From NCBI RefSeq assembly GCF_021155765.1, contig NC_060106.1, positions 21,106,031 through 21,170,030 on the forward strand: DNA of 64,000 nucleotides, in the 5' to 3' direction. A program made the position numbers and the translations under genes. How positions within the stretch are numbered: position 1 is the stretch's first letter; each line of letters starts with the position of its first letter. This stretch comes from Diprion similis. Lineage: Eukaryota > Arthropoda > Insecta > Hymenoptera > Diprionidae. The notes beneath the pieces were generated by a model. The model was not told the DNA's origin. It searched no databases and saw only the letters and a program-made list of their open reading frames with translations. Shown piece after piece: positions 39,301 to 51,012 of this stretch.

Positions 39301-40962
39301 GTGTTTCGAGCTTGAAATAAAAATCATGAAATCTGCCGGACAACATCGGAACATCGTTTCTCTCCTTGGATGCTGCACGATCGGTCAGCGGCCTCTTCTC
39401 GTTGTTGAGTATTGCTCCAGGGGTGATTTACAGTCCTTTTTACGCGCGGTGAGTGAACAACGAATCGATCATAAGTTATACAAATAACTATATGTAAGTC
39501 AATTAATTATTATCAAGACACAGAGGGAAATTGAATGAGCGTGTTGGGTGTGAAAAAAAAACTACAACAAACAATTCGAAGGATCGATTAGAACGATTTT
39601 TCTATATTTGAATATGAAATTTCGAACGATAAATCTGGTGAAAATTAACTTAATATTGTCAATGCAGATAATCCAAAAGGCCACGACTTCGGCGAAGGAA
39701 ACAAAAAATGGTACAAAGGCAGAGAAGAACACCGATGAAGTGATATTTAAATTTCGTGAGTTGAGATTGGTATGATTTTGAAACACTCTGATAAGACTAG
39801 CTAAATTTCTTCTTCCATTCTGGTTTCATTGAAAGCAAACTACACCGAAGACGACGTTCACAAATCGAGCTTCGTCGTGAATCGTGGATACGCGGTTGAC
39901 CAGGGTCAGTAATAAACAGTGATTAATTCCGAACTGACGGTTACTCTTCAACTATTATTATCCATACATTTTCCCGCTAACAGACGTTCTTCGCGACCCT
40001 GACATGGTGACGGTGACAGACCTGCTGAACTTCGGCCGGCAGATAGCGACGGGAATGGTAAAAAACAGCGCCCTCGGCCCAAACGTTGACAAACATTCAT
40101 CTCACGCTTTCTCAACAATTTTCCAGGAGTTCCTATCATCGAACAGAGTGGTTCACAGAGACCTGGCAGCCCGAAACGTCCTCGTATGCGACGACAAGAC
40201 CGTCAAGATATCGGACTTCGGACTGAGCCGAGACATCTATCAGGAGAACATTTACAAGAAACAGGGAAACGGACGACTTCCGGTTAAGTGGATGGCCATC
40301 GAGGCGCTCACTCACCAGGTCTACAGCACCCACAGTGACGTGTAAGCTATGCAACACCGCAACCCGCAATATAATTCATGACTAAAATTCTGTTTCGGTT
40401 CAGATGGTCCTTCGGAATTCTCCTGTGGGAAATAGTGACTCTGGGCTGCAGTCCGTATCCGGAAATACCGACGAACAAGGTACTGACCAAATTACGAACT
40501 GGGTACAGGATGGAACGACCGGCCAACTGCAGTGTTGCTCTGTGAGTCGGTCACGTTATTTATTAACGAGGGTTAAGATATGGTTGGAACTGTACTCTAA
40601 ACTCACTTGAGAGGCTGGCGTTAAACCGCGAATCGAAGCTTTGCCGTATTCATCTTCCAGTGTGCATGAGTTAGGAGATAAAAGATACTAATCGTTGTCC
40701 TGATCGACGATACAGGTACAACGTGATGCTGTCCTGCTGGCAAACGAAGCCCAAAGATCGACCGACCTTCGAAGCCCTGCGACAAGAGCTGGACAAATTG
40801 CTCTGCGTAGCTGCGGAAAACGAGTACCTTGATCTGAACGATATATCGAAAGGGACGCCGCCTGAAGAGAAAATATTGAAAACCTCGAATTCGCGTTCCA
40901 CTCATTTTGATCAGCAAAGGAGATACGCCAACGAGCTTGAGCCGAAAATCGTTAAAGAATGA
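29754..40962 (+). CDS. Torso receptor tyrosine kinase (18 exons, 848 aa)
   Basis: Membrane receptor kinase; in insects it transduces Trunk (embryonic termini) and PTTH (ecdysone timing) through Ras/ERK. Exons: 29754-29885, 35174-35213, 36589-36736, 36867-37051, 37140-37247, 37432-37502, 37632-37791, 37852-38021, 38366-38507, 38590-38729, 38943-39189, 39276-39448, 39668-39755, 39836-39904, 39984-40057, 40127-40341, 40404-40541, 40716-40962; phases agree throughout. It has an N-terminal signal peptide. The ectodomain, about residues 24-393, is fibronectin-III-like with no immunoglobulin pattern. The single TM is at about 394-415. Kinase: glycine loop GSGAFGVV (486-493), VAIK lysine 511, a split by a charged insert (about 570-640), HRDLAARN (659-666), DFG (679-681), activation-loop Y687/Y692, and WSFGILLWE. 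The tail has EYLDL. The 848 aa compares with about 920 in Drosophila. PDGFR/VEGFR-type kinases are excluded by the ectodomain. Least certain: the exon 3/4 junction, the only phase-compatible choice I found. Confidence 0.93.
29886..35173 (+). other. Torso intron 1 (5.3 kb)
   Basis: The donor GTAAGT follows the signal-peptide exon and the acceptor TTTTTCAG precedes a 40-base exon at 35174-35213. The intron holds TA repeats (33260-33294, 34086-34110), poly-A/T runs and an AG-rich stretch (33472-33560). I found no additional exon that keeps phase, but a small one could be missed. Confidence 0.7.
33260..33294. repeat. TA dinucleotide repeat in torso intron 1
   Basis: Nearly pure TA alternation over 35 bp. 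A second TA tract lies at 34086-34110 in the same intron. Confidence 0.9.
35214..36588 (+). other. Torso intron 2
   Basis: AT-rich intron with a GTAT/ATGT repeat at 35780-35803. Nothing gene-like was seen. Confidence 0.7.
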
Positions 40963-42081
40963 ACCTCTGCTGCGGCCAACTCGAGAACGAGAAATTAGCT
41001 CAAGGCTGGGACCGATACTCTTGAACCGATGGAGGTTCGGGCGAAGATAGTAATTAGAGCGTGGACACTCTGTAAGCTATGACGAAACGACGCGGTCCAT
41101 ATAAGCGATAGTGAAATTTACGCTAGAGGCAAACTTCTCGACCCGTCAAATTTATACATCGAAGAATTCTCTCGCACGTTGCAGGGTTCTCAGAGAGTCG
41201 GTAAGAATTGTGAATGCGATTGACCCGCCGCGATTTCGGTATCTTTGAAACTGATTTTTGTCAAGCCACGTGATACTGTCGGTGTCAGATACTTTGTCAG
41301 CTTCTGAGAATACGCGATAAATAGACAGTGTATTTAGATTTTGTACGGTTTTCAATACTGCCTTGATACGATTTTTATTGAATTATTTTTTTAATTCTAC
41401 TTTACTGACTTTCAAATAGTATGACGAAGCTTGCATAACGTTAGCACAGAAACAAATAGTACAAATTCATGTAGTACAGTTTAAGTTCGTTTTGACTTCT
41501 GATAGATCGTAAAATTGAACCGAGGAGCATCCAGGTGACATGGCGAATAGCGCGGTTTTCATTTGTTCGATTTTGAGATCATGTGAAATTCCAAAAATGA
41601 TGTCTACTGTTGTGTGTGTAATAATTTTACTGAAAAATTTCTCTTTTCGTCGTTCGCACCTCTGGCTCCGGTTGAAATTCATCTTGAATTCGAAAAATTA
41701 AAAATTTTCCATCTCACAAATCAGATTTATATGATTGCTTAAGCGTGCGGAAAGCAGGATTTTATGCATAACAATTTGCACATAAACACAGATGAAAAGT
41801 AGAGAGAAGTGAACCAAGCGACTTTAACTTGATTTCATACAAAATTGCATGTGAATTGCTGACAATGGTTACAGTGCTCCTGGATTATTTTAAAAATGCT
41901 CGTAAAAATACCATGCACAGATAGTATTATAAGAACGTGTTGTATCCTGAGAGGGTAAATGACTTATTACTCGCAAAGCGAACGCTTGCGCATGTGACAA
42001 AACGAAAAATGAAACTTTTTCTTCGTACGTTGCTTATTCAATTAGTACCACTGAAATAAATCCCATTTAAGCCCCTGTAGG
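40963..42081. other. Torso 3' region
   Basis: The sequence after the torso stop is AT-rich and has no further open exon. No clear poly-A signal close to the stop stands out, so the 3' end of the transcript is undetermined. Confidence 0.5.
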
Positions 42082-42372
42082 ATGGCAACTTTATTACTTC
42101 TGTGCATATCTAGTTGCATAGTTTCATCGGCGGTATTCCACCCGCAAATCTTCTCAGTAATCAGAAGCATCTCATCGCCCCGATCTTACTCTGTATCACC
42201 ACGACGTTTACTTGGCGCAAAATCACTCAACACACAAAATCTTGGTGGAAATACGGAGATTTTTTCAATGAAGAAACACGCCGGCGATGAAACAGTATTT
42301 TCCGTAAGAGGCTCTGTATCGCGGTCGGTAATGGATGAAATTGCTATGCCGCTGGGCCAAATCCTACCATAA
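42082..42372 (+). CDS. Possible small secreted peptide precursor (96 aa), unrecognised
   Basis: I do not recognise a family. The frame opens with ATG in a good context (A at -3, G at +4). It starts with a hydrophobic stretch, MATLLLLCISSCIVSSA, that looks like a signal peptide cleaved after SSA. The remaining ~79 residues have no cysteine, are rich in Ser and Arg, and contain dibasic RR and KK sites of the sort processed in peptide precursors. A poly-A signal AATAAA lies at 42465-42470, about 95 bp past the stop. It sits 1.1 kb downstream of torso on the same strand. Lack of cysteines argues against PTTH or Trunk, the cystine-knot Torso ligands. A chance frame in intergenic DNA remains possible. 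Confidence 0.35.
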   Translation: MATLLLLCISSCIVSSAVFHPQIFSVIRSISSPRSYSVSPRRLLGAKSLNTQNLGGNTEIFSMKKHAGDETVFSVRGSVSRSVMDEIAMPLGQILP

Positions 42373-44843
42373 ATTGACGAAAGAAAGCTGGTAAGGCTGG
42401 CAGTCTTTATTTATCCTCCTATATGTCAACGATCTGCGATTATTAGATGGTAAATCACATTTGGAATAAACAATGCCGTCATCATTTTAGAGATACTTAT
42501 GTTCATTCTAGTTTTCATGGCCGACTACTGACGTCATGGCTGCCGACACCTGAGTCTTTAGTGACCGACGACTGGAAAATCAACATATTTTTTTCAAACT
42601 ATTATAATTACATTATGCTGGACGTAATTATCAAGTATAGTGTTTGAATCCGAAAGGATATTTCCTCATCTTCCGATTGATCATGGTTTCAATTCATTTT
42701 TCATGGTTATACGTTAGTGAATTGTAACTTAACGACCAATGTACAGAAAAGTGGCCAACAACCGGCGCATCTACACTAAGTATGTCATTCTCTTTCTATG
42801 TGTTTTACGAGCGAGATTGCCGGTTTTTCACACTTAGTTCGGAATAGCTGGTGGTTAAGGACAATCCGAAATAACCGGTTCTTCCAGCGAAACCCGAGAT
42901 TACCAGCTTTTCTACACGGTCATCGAAAATCAACCATTTGCTACGAATCTCAACAGGTCGAGAGTTGTGATTCACTTATGATTACGTAGCTCGTTGGTTA
43001 TCTACTGCGGTACAGCAACACCATTGTCGCATACTTGGAAAAAGTAATGAAATCTAAGAAAAAACATCTGCAATGTAAACAAATCCGTCAAATTATCAAA
43101 ACCACGTCGCAATAAAAATAAAAGAACAGCTTAGGCCTTCATTGCCAGACTCTGTCATGAAATCAGGGAGAAACTCCAAGTCCTACGATCTCTCAGCAAG
43201 TGGGTGTACCTCGTAAAGTCAGACTTGGACTGTTCTGTGTAGTGCCACGACGTCGAAACATCATTCCAAAAGCTACGTACTTGGCGTGGAGTATATTCGA
43301 TTCGTAATTTTTATTGCATACTTGTTCGTGTTCATGCTGATTAGCATACTTGCTGAGTCAGTATGGAGTAATCTATACTTGAATTACACTATGACATGGA
43401 ATTTCCATACCTCATAAATTTAGTCACTGTTACGATTTATGATACTCGTATGTAAAAGTTACAAAGCAGAAAAAAAACAAAACACGTTTACAACAGAACG
43501 AATCCAAACCAGTCTGAATAAACCCGGATTTGTATCAAACTTACTATCATTTTAGAGGAATTCATGAATTAGTTCGATTCGACAAGTATCGATGCTGGTT
43601 TCGATCTTTGCTGCGAAAATGAGTGGCTCGAGCAATAGTTCCTATCCGCATTTGTTTACGCTCCTCTGGGCCACTTGGTCTCGGTGCTCGCCACAGTCCG
43701 AGGTCCGGGAAAACAAGTGGAAAGCTCAAATCTCTATAGAAACATAAATAACGATGTAGTCCGGGAACCGGGTATGGAAAAGGGCCGTTTTAACGACATC
43801 GCGTCAGAATGATTATGATCGACGGATTAGTGTAGGACTTATGTCCTTGATGAAGGCCGGATACTTTCCAACACTAGATTTTGGGCGGCTTTTTTTTGAT
43901 AGCGTCGAAACCATTGATCCGAGAAAAAAAAGTCAAGTGACTATTTGTAGATATTAGAAAGACGAACAAATTGGCGTATTGCAAATTAAAATCGGTTAAT
44001 TAGTTCGCCCGCAAAAAATTAAAAACCAGCTAAAATAGCCGTTTCTATCATAACCCATTATTAATTCAAAAATGCGTGTACAGTCTTTAAAATCTCAGAA
44101 TATATGCCCCTCGGTACACTAAACAAGTGTACGAAATCGGAGAACCTCCACTTCCCACATTAGTAAATACGATAAATAATTGTGGAAAACAAATTCCGCT
44201 GATTCGTTGTCGAAAAAAGATTATTTTCCCGGACTAATTCGAGTTTCCAATGGAACATCTTTACCTCTTGAATAACGTGTTTTGCTCAAAAATCAATATT
44301 CGTCGCCAATAATAATGATCACGGTAACGATTATTATCATAAATTCCCTTTCTGCATTTCGTTAGTTTCCCCAACCTTGTCTCAAAAACCGAGAGCTACA
44401 GCGACGCTGCTGGAGTAAGTTGAGTAGCGTATTTCAAGAAGGAAATAATTCGCTGAATTGCCACATCAATAAGATTGTAAATTAAATACAATTCACCTAA
44501 TTTAATGAAAATTAACTGAATTATTATAAATTAACCTGAATGATAAGATTTTACTGGGAAATAAGTTAATTATGGAAAATGTAGTCGAATTGATTTGAAT
44601 TAGTTTGGATTCTTGCCAGAACTATTTCTTTGTGGTAAAAAGAAAAAAATTAATGAAAATCAAAAAATCAAGTTGAAATAATAGGAAATACAAAAGAATG
44701 AATTGAAATTTTTTGAAGCTTACTCACTTAAATTAGTACCCAGGCTGAAAATTCTTGTTGGCCAGTGTTGCAATTCCTTCTTATTCCTGTAATAATCCCT
44801 GCTTCGTTTCATAATGTCTTTCGAGGTGGTGTATGCGAATTAA
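42373..44843. other. Intergenic DNA, no recognised gene
   Basis: AT-rich sequence. No exon series, RNA gene or long repeat was seen, only short open frames without domains. Confidence 0.55.
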
Positions 44844-45705
44844 ATCGCTAAAACTCTCCGATCAACGCCCAACTACGAAGCAGCGCTTTCGTTTTTCGAA
44901 GGTATGAGAACTGACAAGGCGATTGACAGTAGCGTGTCTGCAAAAGCGTCTGGATTTTTGCGACATCTTGAGGGATTCGATTTTGTCTTCTTATTGAGCT
45001 GAACTATCGTGTGGTTCGATTTAGGTGTGAATGAATTTCATCATAAAGTAACTTTAGTGATCAAATGTCTTCAGGATTCAAGAATTTCGGGTTTCGAAAT
45101 CGTGTGGGAAACGGCTATCGTTGCTGCCGAACATCTTGGCTTAGAGAAGCCGCAGCTATCTCGAGTCCGACGAGGTGTACAACGACTCATAACAGATGAC
45201 AGGAATACAAGCCATACATTTTCAAGCCCTGAAGAATGTTTTCTAAAAAAGTTCTTCGAAATAATCGACCGGGTTTCAACGTCTATGGAGCATCGATTTT
45301 CTTCGGCAACTATGCAGCTTCTGAATAAATTCGAAGACTTTGCAGTTGGTCACGAACCTTCAACTGAAGCAGTAACGTCATTCTACAGGCAGATTCGGAA
45401 CAAAAATGGAAGCTCTGTTGTACAAGCAGATTTCGACGCGGAAAAGCTAACCTTATACCTGAAAATGTTTTTTTTTCATGGCCGAACAAAGAAACTTTGG
45501 GCTGATTTCTCTAAAAGACGTTGTTTCTTTGTTTAGAGTAAATTCATCAATCAGGAATTTGCTTCTGGAATTCTTGAAATTCTTTGAAATTCTCGACTCC
45601 TTTACGCGTACCTACGCACATACGCTTGCGAATGACGTCTTCAGGCAGAGGCTGGAGGTCAACCTGGGGGGGTCCATCGCCTCCCATTCTTTTAACGTTT
45701 TCTGA
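44844..45705 (+). pseudogene. Broken hAT transposase-like gene fragment
   Basis: The translation runs in the style of the hAT-derived family that includes ZMYM1-like and DUF4371 proteins: a segment SAKASGFLRHLEGFDFVFLL, then conserved-looking text around RISGFEIVWETA, and EECFLKKFFEIIDRVSTSMEHRF. It is damaged. An in-frame TGA lies at 45000-45002, and the reading frame changes at a nine-T run (45468-45476), after which a second frame continues with NFGLISLKDVVSLFR to about 45705. The N-terminal part and the C-terminal dimerisation part are missing or unrecognisable. It is a relic of a DNA transposon or of a gene derived from one, ending just upstream of the NRF-6 gene. The family assignment is by pattern memory, not by a search. 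Confidence 0.65.
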
Positions 45706-45882
45706 TATAATGATAACGCAGCTTCGCGCACCTCATACTTCTGTCGAGAACGCGTATAAACTCACTCTAAGATCTCAGTCCGCAAATAGATTTCAACTCC
45801 ACTGCACTGCAGTTCGGAATAGCGTCGACGGTTCTTCTTTGCCCTTGTAAACAAAATTTGGTCGATACGTTTCACCGGCGCT

Positions 45883-48800
45883 ATGACTGAGATAGTTTTT
45901 CTAGTCTGCGTGTCGTTCGGTTTAATGAACGGTCAGGTTTTCGCCAGTAACCCGGAGGGACGATTATGGCTGTCGAGCACCCTCGGGACGCATCGGACAT
46001 TGCAGACCGAGAACCACACAGATTCCCAAAGGGCAGTTCCGGTCTCGCGAGGGTCTTCGTGGTGGACCGACTTCCCCGTTCTGCCGTTCGTATTCGCTAA
46101 TTCGAACAGGATCCCGGAGGGTCCTTGCAGGAAGCAGGTGCAACGGTACCTCAAGGAACTCGCCAATTCCACGCTGTGGGCCGTCCAGAGTGAGTTTATT
46201 TTGATCACTTTCAATTTTCTCCAAAGATGCGGGCAATGACTGTCATTCGTTTTCCCACTTTTCAAAAAGCAGAAGCCCTGATGAATTAAGGGCCATGCGC
46301 TCGATGCGCGCCGAGTACCTACAAGGTAATCGACGTACAAAGCCGCAATAACAAACAAGTTGCTGCACTAATTTATGTTGTAAATTGCCTCAATAAAGGT
46401 TCCTCTGATTCGTGTCATAGATGAACAAGAATTTTAAATTATTCCAAAATGATGAACCAATTCTTTGGAATAGTAGATCGACCCTCACTCCAACTGAGAG
46501 TTACTTCAATATTGATTAGCAATTTTTGAAGATTTTATTGGACATCAGGATTTAAACATAGTGATTGGTGAAAAGTAGAAGCGATAGTAACGATTCGACA
46601 ATGCCTTTTGTGTATCCTTGCATAAGCAAGAGCGTTATCGAAACTTCAAAGGTCCGATAAATTTGAATATAATTTGTCATCTCATATTGTCCTGAAAAAA
46701 CGTTTGTATATTTTCATATATGTGTATTACGTACGTCACACTCATGAAACTACACAAAACCCAAAGGCCGGATGTTCCGGTAACGGCGCGACCATGAGCC
46801 GGATATTTGCTCTTATAGCCTTGATTGAGATTTATCGTTAAATATTTCATAACTTTCAGCATGAAAACATGATATAAATAGCAAATAATACGTGTGTAAC
46901 CTTGGTATTTGTATGATAGCCGGGAATTTTTTTGAGTCCCTGATTTAATTTCAGAACTTATTTTTTAAATTTGCTATCCGCTCAAGGTAAGAATTGGGAT
47001 CAGTTAGGATAAATTTTTTTAAATTAATAAAGATTAAAAAACCCACGAGTACCAAGTTTCTTTTTGGTACAAGGGTGCTAAGCCTTAGTCGCAATTACCG
47101 GTATTTGAGACGCCGTTTTGGATCCCTCGTATTAAATTTTTCAATTCTGCGTTCTTATATGGATTCCGTGACCCCAAAACTAGACTGTGAAAATTTCCGT
47201 CCCAATTCATCGGAAAATATCAGTTATTTAAAAATGTTCATTTATGATCGATTGACAGCCAACCGGATAACGTATGGGGTAAAAAGTAAGAAGTTCCTTT
47301 ATCGATATTCTTCTCTCTACTTGATCAACTGCATATGTTTGTTTGTATGAATCGTATAACTTGAATAGCATTACACTCGTAGTAATATTCGATTGTCATC
47401 GTGAATCCATAATAATTATATCCATGACTAAGCACACGTAAACGTGTGTAAATTGTCTACAAAAAAAATCGAAGAATACAAGGTTCACTAGATGCCAATC
47501 TCATGCAACACTGTAAGATGTTCCAGAGTCTCGTTATTATTCATTATCTTCTCATGGAACAACATGATGAACATCTGCATGAAACAATATGGAGGTCATT
47601 ACGCGAGCTAAATCATATCGTAAATCTTAACCATCGGACTTGGACGGTCAAATTTTATTGCTGCAAACGTACAATATTAATGATGACTGTGGAAAATATT
47701 ATGGATAATTCTAAAGAATCCCCAGAAAACTCTTGAGAAACGAAAGAAACTGAATTCCCCGCATAGTCAAGTTGGAAAATACAATTTCAGTGTTCGACGC
47801 CTCAACGAAGTATCCAGATGGCCTGCTACACGGTCATACAAAACATTTGGGAAGCTTTGACCAATGCTACAACTTGCGGGCGGAACTTCCTCCGGATGAA
47901 TTCTCTGACAGCGAAGAGCCCGACGAGGTCGAGGGTCGTTACTGTTTGGTCCGCTTGCGTTACCGGCGGAAAGACGTGGTGCCTGAACGCCCGCGACTCT
48001 TCACCCTCGACTTCGACCCAAATCTATCCGCCTGGGACGCGGTTGACGTGAGTGACTTTTATCACGGAGAGAATTCACTCGCAGCTCCGGCTCCGTCGGA
48101 GTGAATTATTGACTCGAAGCACAGGCATCGAGTTCTATCGATCCTCGTATGCATGTAATTCTGACTCTGTTCGATTTTTATTCCGCATCCGCAGTACAGG
48201 GGAGACTTCCGCCGTGTGAAACGACACTCCGTGTACTTGTCGCTTTGCGTTCCGGCAAGCTGCAGCTCTGAAGATGTTACGGCGGCGTTGACGGAGCCTC
48301 TGCAGGAGTTGGCGAACGCCCGGCAAATACACGTGGATATCACGGTGAAGCCTTCGCTTTGCCAAGCACGTGGCGACGTCCGTCAAGACTTCACCGTCGG
48401 GTTGAAGGTTTTTCTGTAAGACAAGTCAAAATCATTTTATGGCCACGGTATACGGTGAGTGGAGCCGAGGAACGACAATGTAACGAACAATTTTCCATCC
48501 AGCTTCATCGTCGCGGCACTCTTCGTCCTCGTGGTAGCGAGCTCGTGCTACGACAGCAGCGTCTATTCTCCGGAGGAAGCGGCCAAGGACAACGTACCCG
48601 GAAGCTTTTTCCTCTGCTTTTCCGCACGGCGTAACTTGCGCTCAATTTTTGTCACTAGGAGTTCACACCCTGGTCTCGATTGCATTCATTTGATCCGGTT
48701 TTTTTTCACGACATGCACAATTTTCGGTCACAGATTAATGCAGTACTACGGCTACCCGCTCGTGGAGTCAACGTACCCCGAAAAGGTTAGTGCACGTTCT

Positions 48801-51012
48801 TCACAGGAGCAATAAGAGCGTGTCGTACATTAGGTACTTTTTCGTTACAAAATAATGTAACTAACTCTCGTATGACTACGTCAACTGTGTGATTATGCAG
48901 TTATTTTCGTTTCACTATACCAGTTCTACACCGTGCCTATTTCGATGATGATGTTCAACGGACCGATTATCATTGACGGATTTTTCGGTATCGGGGGTCT
49001 TCTTCTGGCTTACGACGTGCTTCGCAATCTTGATCGGAGTAAGCGGTTGAATTTTACCGCTTTCATACTCAATAGATTTCTACGGTGAGTCGAACGTACG
49101 CGCCTGGCTCTCTTATTCGTTAAACACGCGGAAATAAAGAAAGATCTAAAGATGAAGCTTCGCTTGATATTACAACAGGTTGACACCCCTCTACATGCTG
49201 GTCGTCTTATTCTATGCTACCCTGATGCCGATGATGGGATCCGGTCCGTACTGGGAAGCCAGGGTGGGTTTCGATAGAGATAATTGCGCGAAAAACTGGT
49301 GGACTAATCTTTTATACATAAACAACTACGTGCGTCCCAATGAGATGGTAAGTATCGTGTCACGATCGTCAAGGTTTCTCACCATGATCATTCTGTCACA
49401 GTCAATGCCTGCATCTGTCGCACCGTGAGTCGTAACAAATTTACGTGACGACTCGACTCGTCTATCCTCTTTCGCAGTGTATGTTTCAATCCTGGTATTT
49501 AACGGTGGATTACCACCTTTACATCATTGGACTCTTTGTCTTATGGGCCTATTGGCAACTTCCAAGACGACTCGGCTACCCGTTCCTCTGTAGTTTGATC
49601 GCATTGGGCACTGCCATTCCCATCGTCATTACCTATGTTGAGGACCAGCAGCCAACATTCCTGGCATTGCTTTAGTGAGTGAAAACCACGTCCAGTTATG
49701 AAACAATTCAATCCTAATCATAGCCACATCATGTAATTCTCCGTCATTCTCCAGCTTGGAGGATCCGAGAAAAAATACGTATTTTCTCAATTACTATAAC
49801 AAATCACATATGAGAATCAGTCCCTACATGGTTGGCGTTTTGGCCGGGGCAATTGTCTACAACCATAAAGACGCAACGTGGAGACTCCCCAAGGTAATTT
49901 CAGAGAAAAAACTTGATGACGACAAATTGGATCCTTGATCGTTTCTTTTCCGTAAGGTGTCAAGCCTGTCCTACTGCCCGTTGTCAGAACTATATCATTT
50001 TGTATTTCAGGCTTGGTCACGAAGTCTTTTCATTATACTGGCAGTCGGATTCACTATTATCAGCGAATTTTTGGCTGCCAAGTATTACGACCCGAATAGC
50101 GAGCTGCATCCACTTGAGACTGCCGCGTACGCTGGCTTCCATAGAGCAGCGTTTGCTGTGGGAACATGCTCGATCGTTGTTCTAATAACAATTGGCGATG
50201 GTTTGGGTAGGTTCGAGAGACTTGCTAATGCTGAAATGCGATGGAAATAGCCTTTTGGTTGATTATGAAGGATTATCGAATGTTGCATTCCATACATTTT
50301 CAGAATTTCATTACAACTTTATGACACCACGCTGGATCCAACCCCTTGCAAGACTCACTTACGGTGCTTATCTTGTCCATAATATTAAGCAAGCCTATGA
50401 CATCGGTGCTACTAGAAGCCCCCGAGTATTTTCCATCTACAACGCAGTAAGTTGCATTCAACTCGATCTAGCGTGGGTAGATATACTCATGTTGTGTTGC
50501 CATTCATACGTAATTAATTATAGAAGCGTAAAAAGTTGACGTTTTCTTAGCATCATTGTAAATTACAAAACGAACTAGCAAGTTTTTCAATTTTCCACAT
50601 TGCAGCTCTGTGACTTCGTGCCTGACGTGATCTACACTTTCGGTATATCCCTGCTGCTGTCGGTTGTTGTTGAAGGGCCGATACGAAAGATTGAGAAGTT
50701 TATACTCACGAATCGACCGAAAGCATGTCCCGCGGAAGCGTAAGTGTCTTTGAAAGAAATATAAATCATATACATAATACATCTTGCATCACATATAATA
50801 CAATAATCAGGTAAGCAAGAGTTCCATCATCTCGGCTTCATCTCGTAGAACGGTATATAAGATAGATATAAATTTCACCCTGCGCCTGGTGATTACTTGA
50901 TAGAGATGACCGACGTATAAAATCAGAATGTTGCCGCACGCACTACGGTACAACTGCATCTCATTTTTGTATTTTCAGATCGAAATCCAACGGCGTCAAA
51001 AAGAGCAACTGA
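45883..51012 (+). CDS. Nose-resistant-to-fluoxetine (NRF-6)-type membrane acyltransferase (12 exons, 746 aa)
   Basis: Multi-pass acyltransferase-3 protein with an extracellular NRF domain. In C. elegans nrf-6 and relatives affect fluoxetine response and yolk or lipid transport; insect copies are numerous and mostly uncharacterised. Exons: 45883-46189, 47791-48047, 48195-48415, 48503-48785, 48924-49084, 49179-49347, 49478-49674, 49755-49893, 50011-50206, 50304-50446, 50606-50739, 50979-51012; all phases match. A signal peptide opens the protein (cleavage near VFA). The NRF domain spans about residues 70-260, with the hallmark AVQMFDASTKYPDGLLHGH across the exon 1/2 junction and cysteines in DQCYNL, GRYCLV and SLCVPASC. 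The first TM is near 262-275. The acyltransferase core runs from about 357 to 735, with DGFFGIGGLLLAY, LTPLYMLVVLFYATL and MGSGPYW. The tail is basic (KKSN). The TAG at 49673 is not a stop: the donor GTGAGT begins at 49675. Poly-A signal at 51286-51291. Confidence 0.95.
46190..47790 (+). other. NRF-6 gene intron 1
   Basis: A 1.6 kb intron between donor GTGAGT at 46190 and acceptor AATTTCAG at 47790. Open frames inside it, such as 46994-47350, lack domains and splice support, so I treat them as chance. Confidence 0.75.

Noticed and set aside
42082-42372. Small secreted frame next to torso as PTTH or Trunk
   Set aside because: Those ligands are cystine-knot proteins, and the predicted mature part here has no cysteine.
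46994-47350. 118-codon frame in NRF-6 intron 1
   Set aside because: No domain, no splice support, and it lies within an intron whose flanking exons join cleanly in phase.
49672-49675. In-frame TAG at the end of NRF-6 exon 7 as a true stop
   Set aside because: The exon ends at TTTA with donor GTGAGT, and joining to 49755 restores an open frame that continues the acyltransferase domain.
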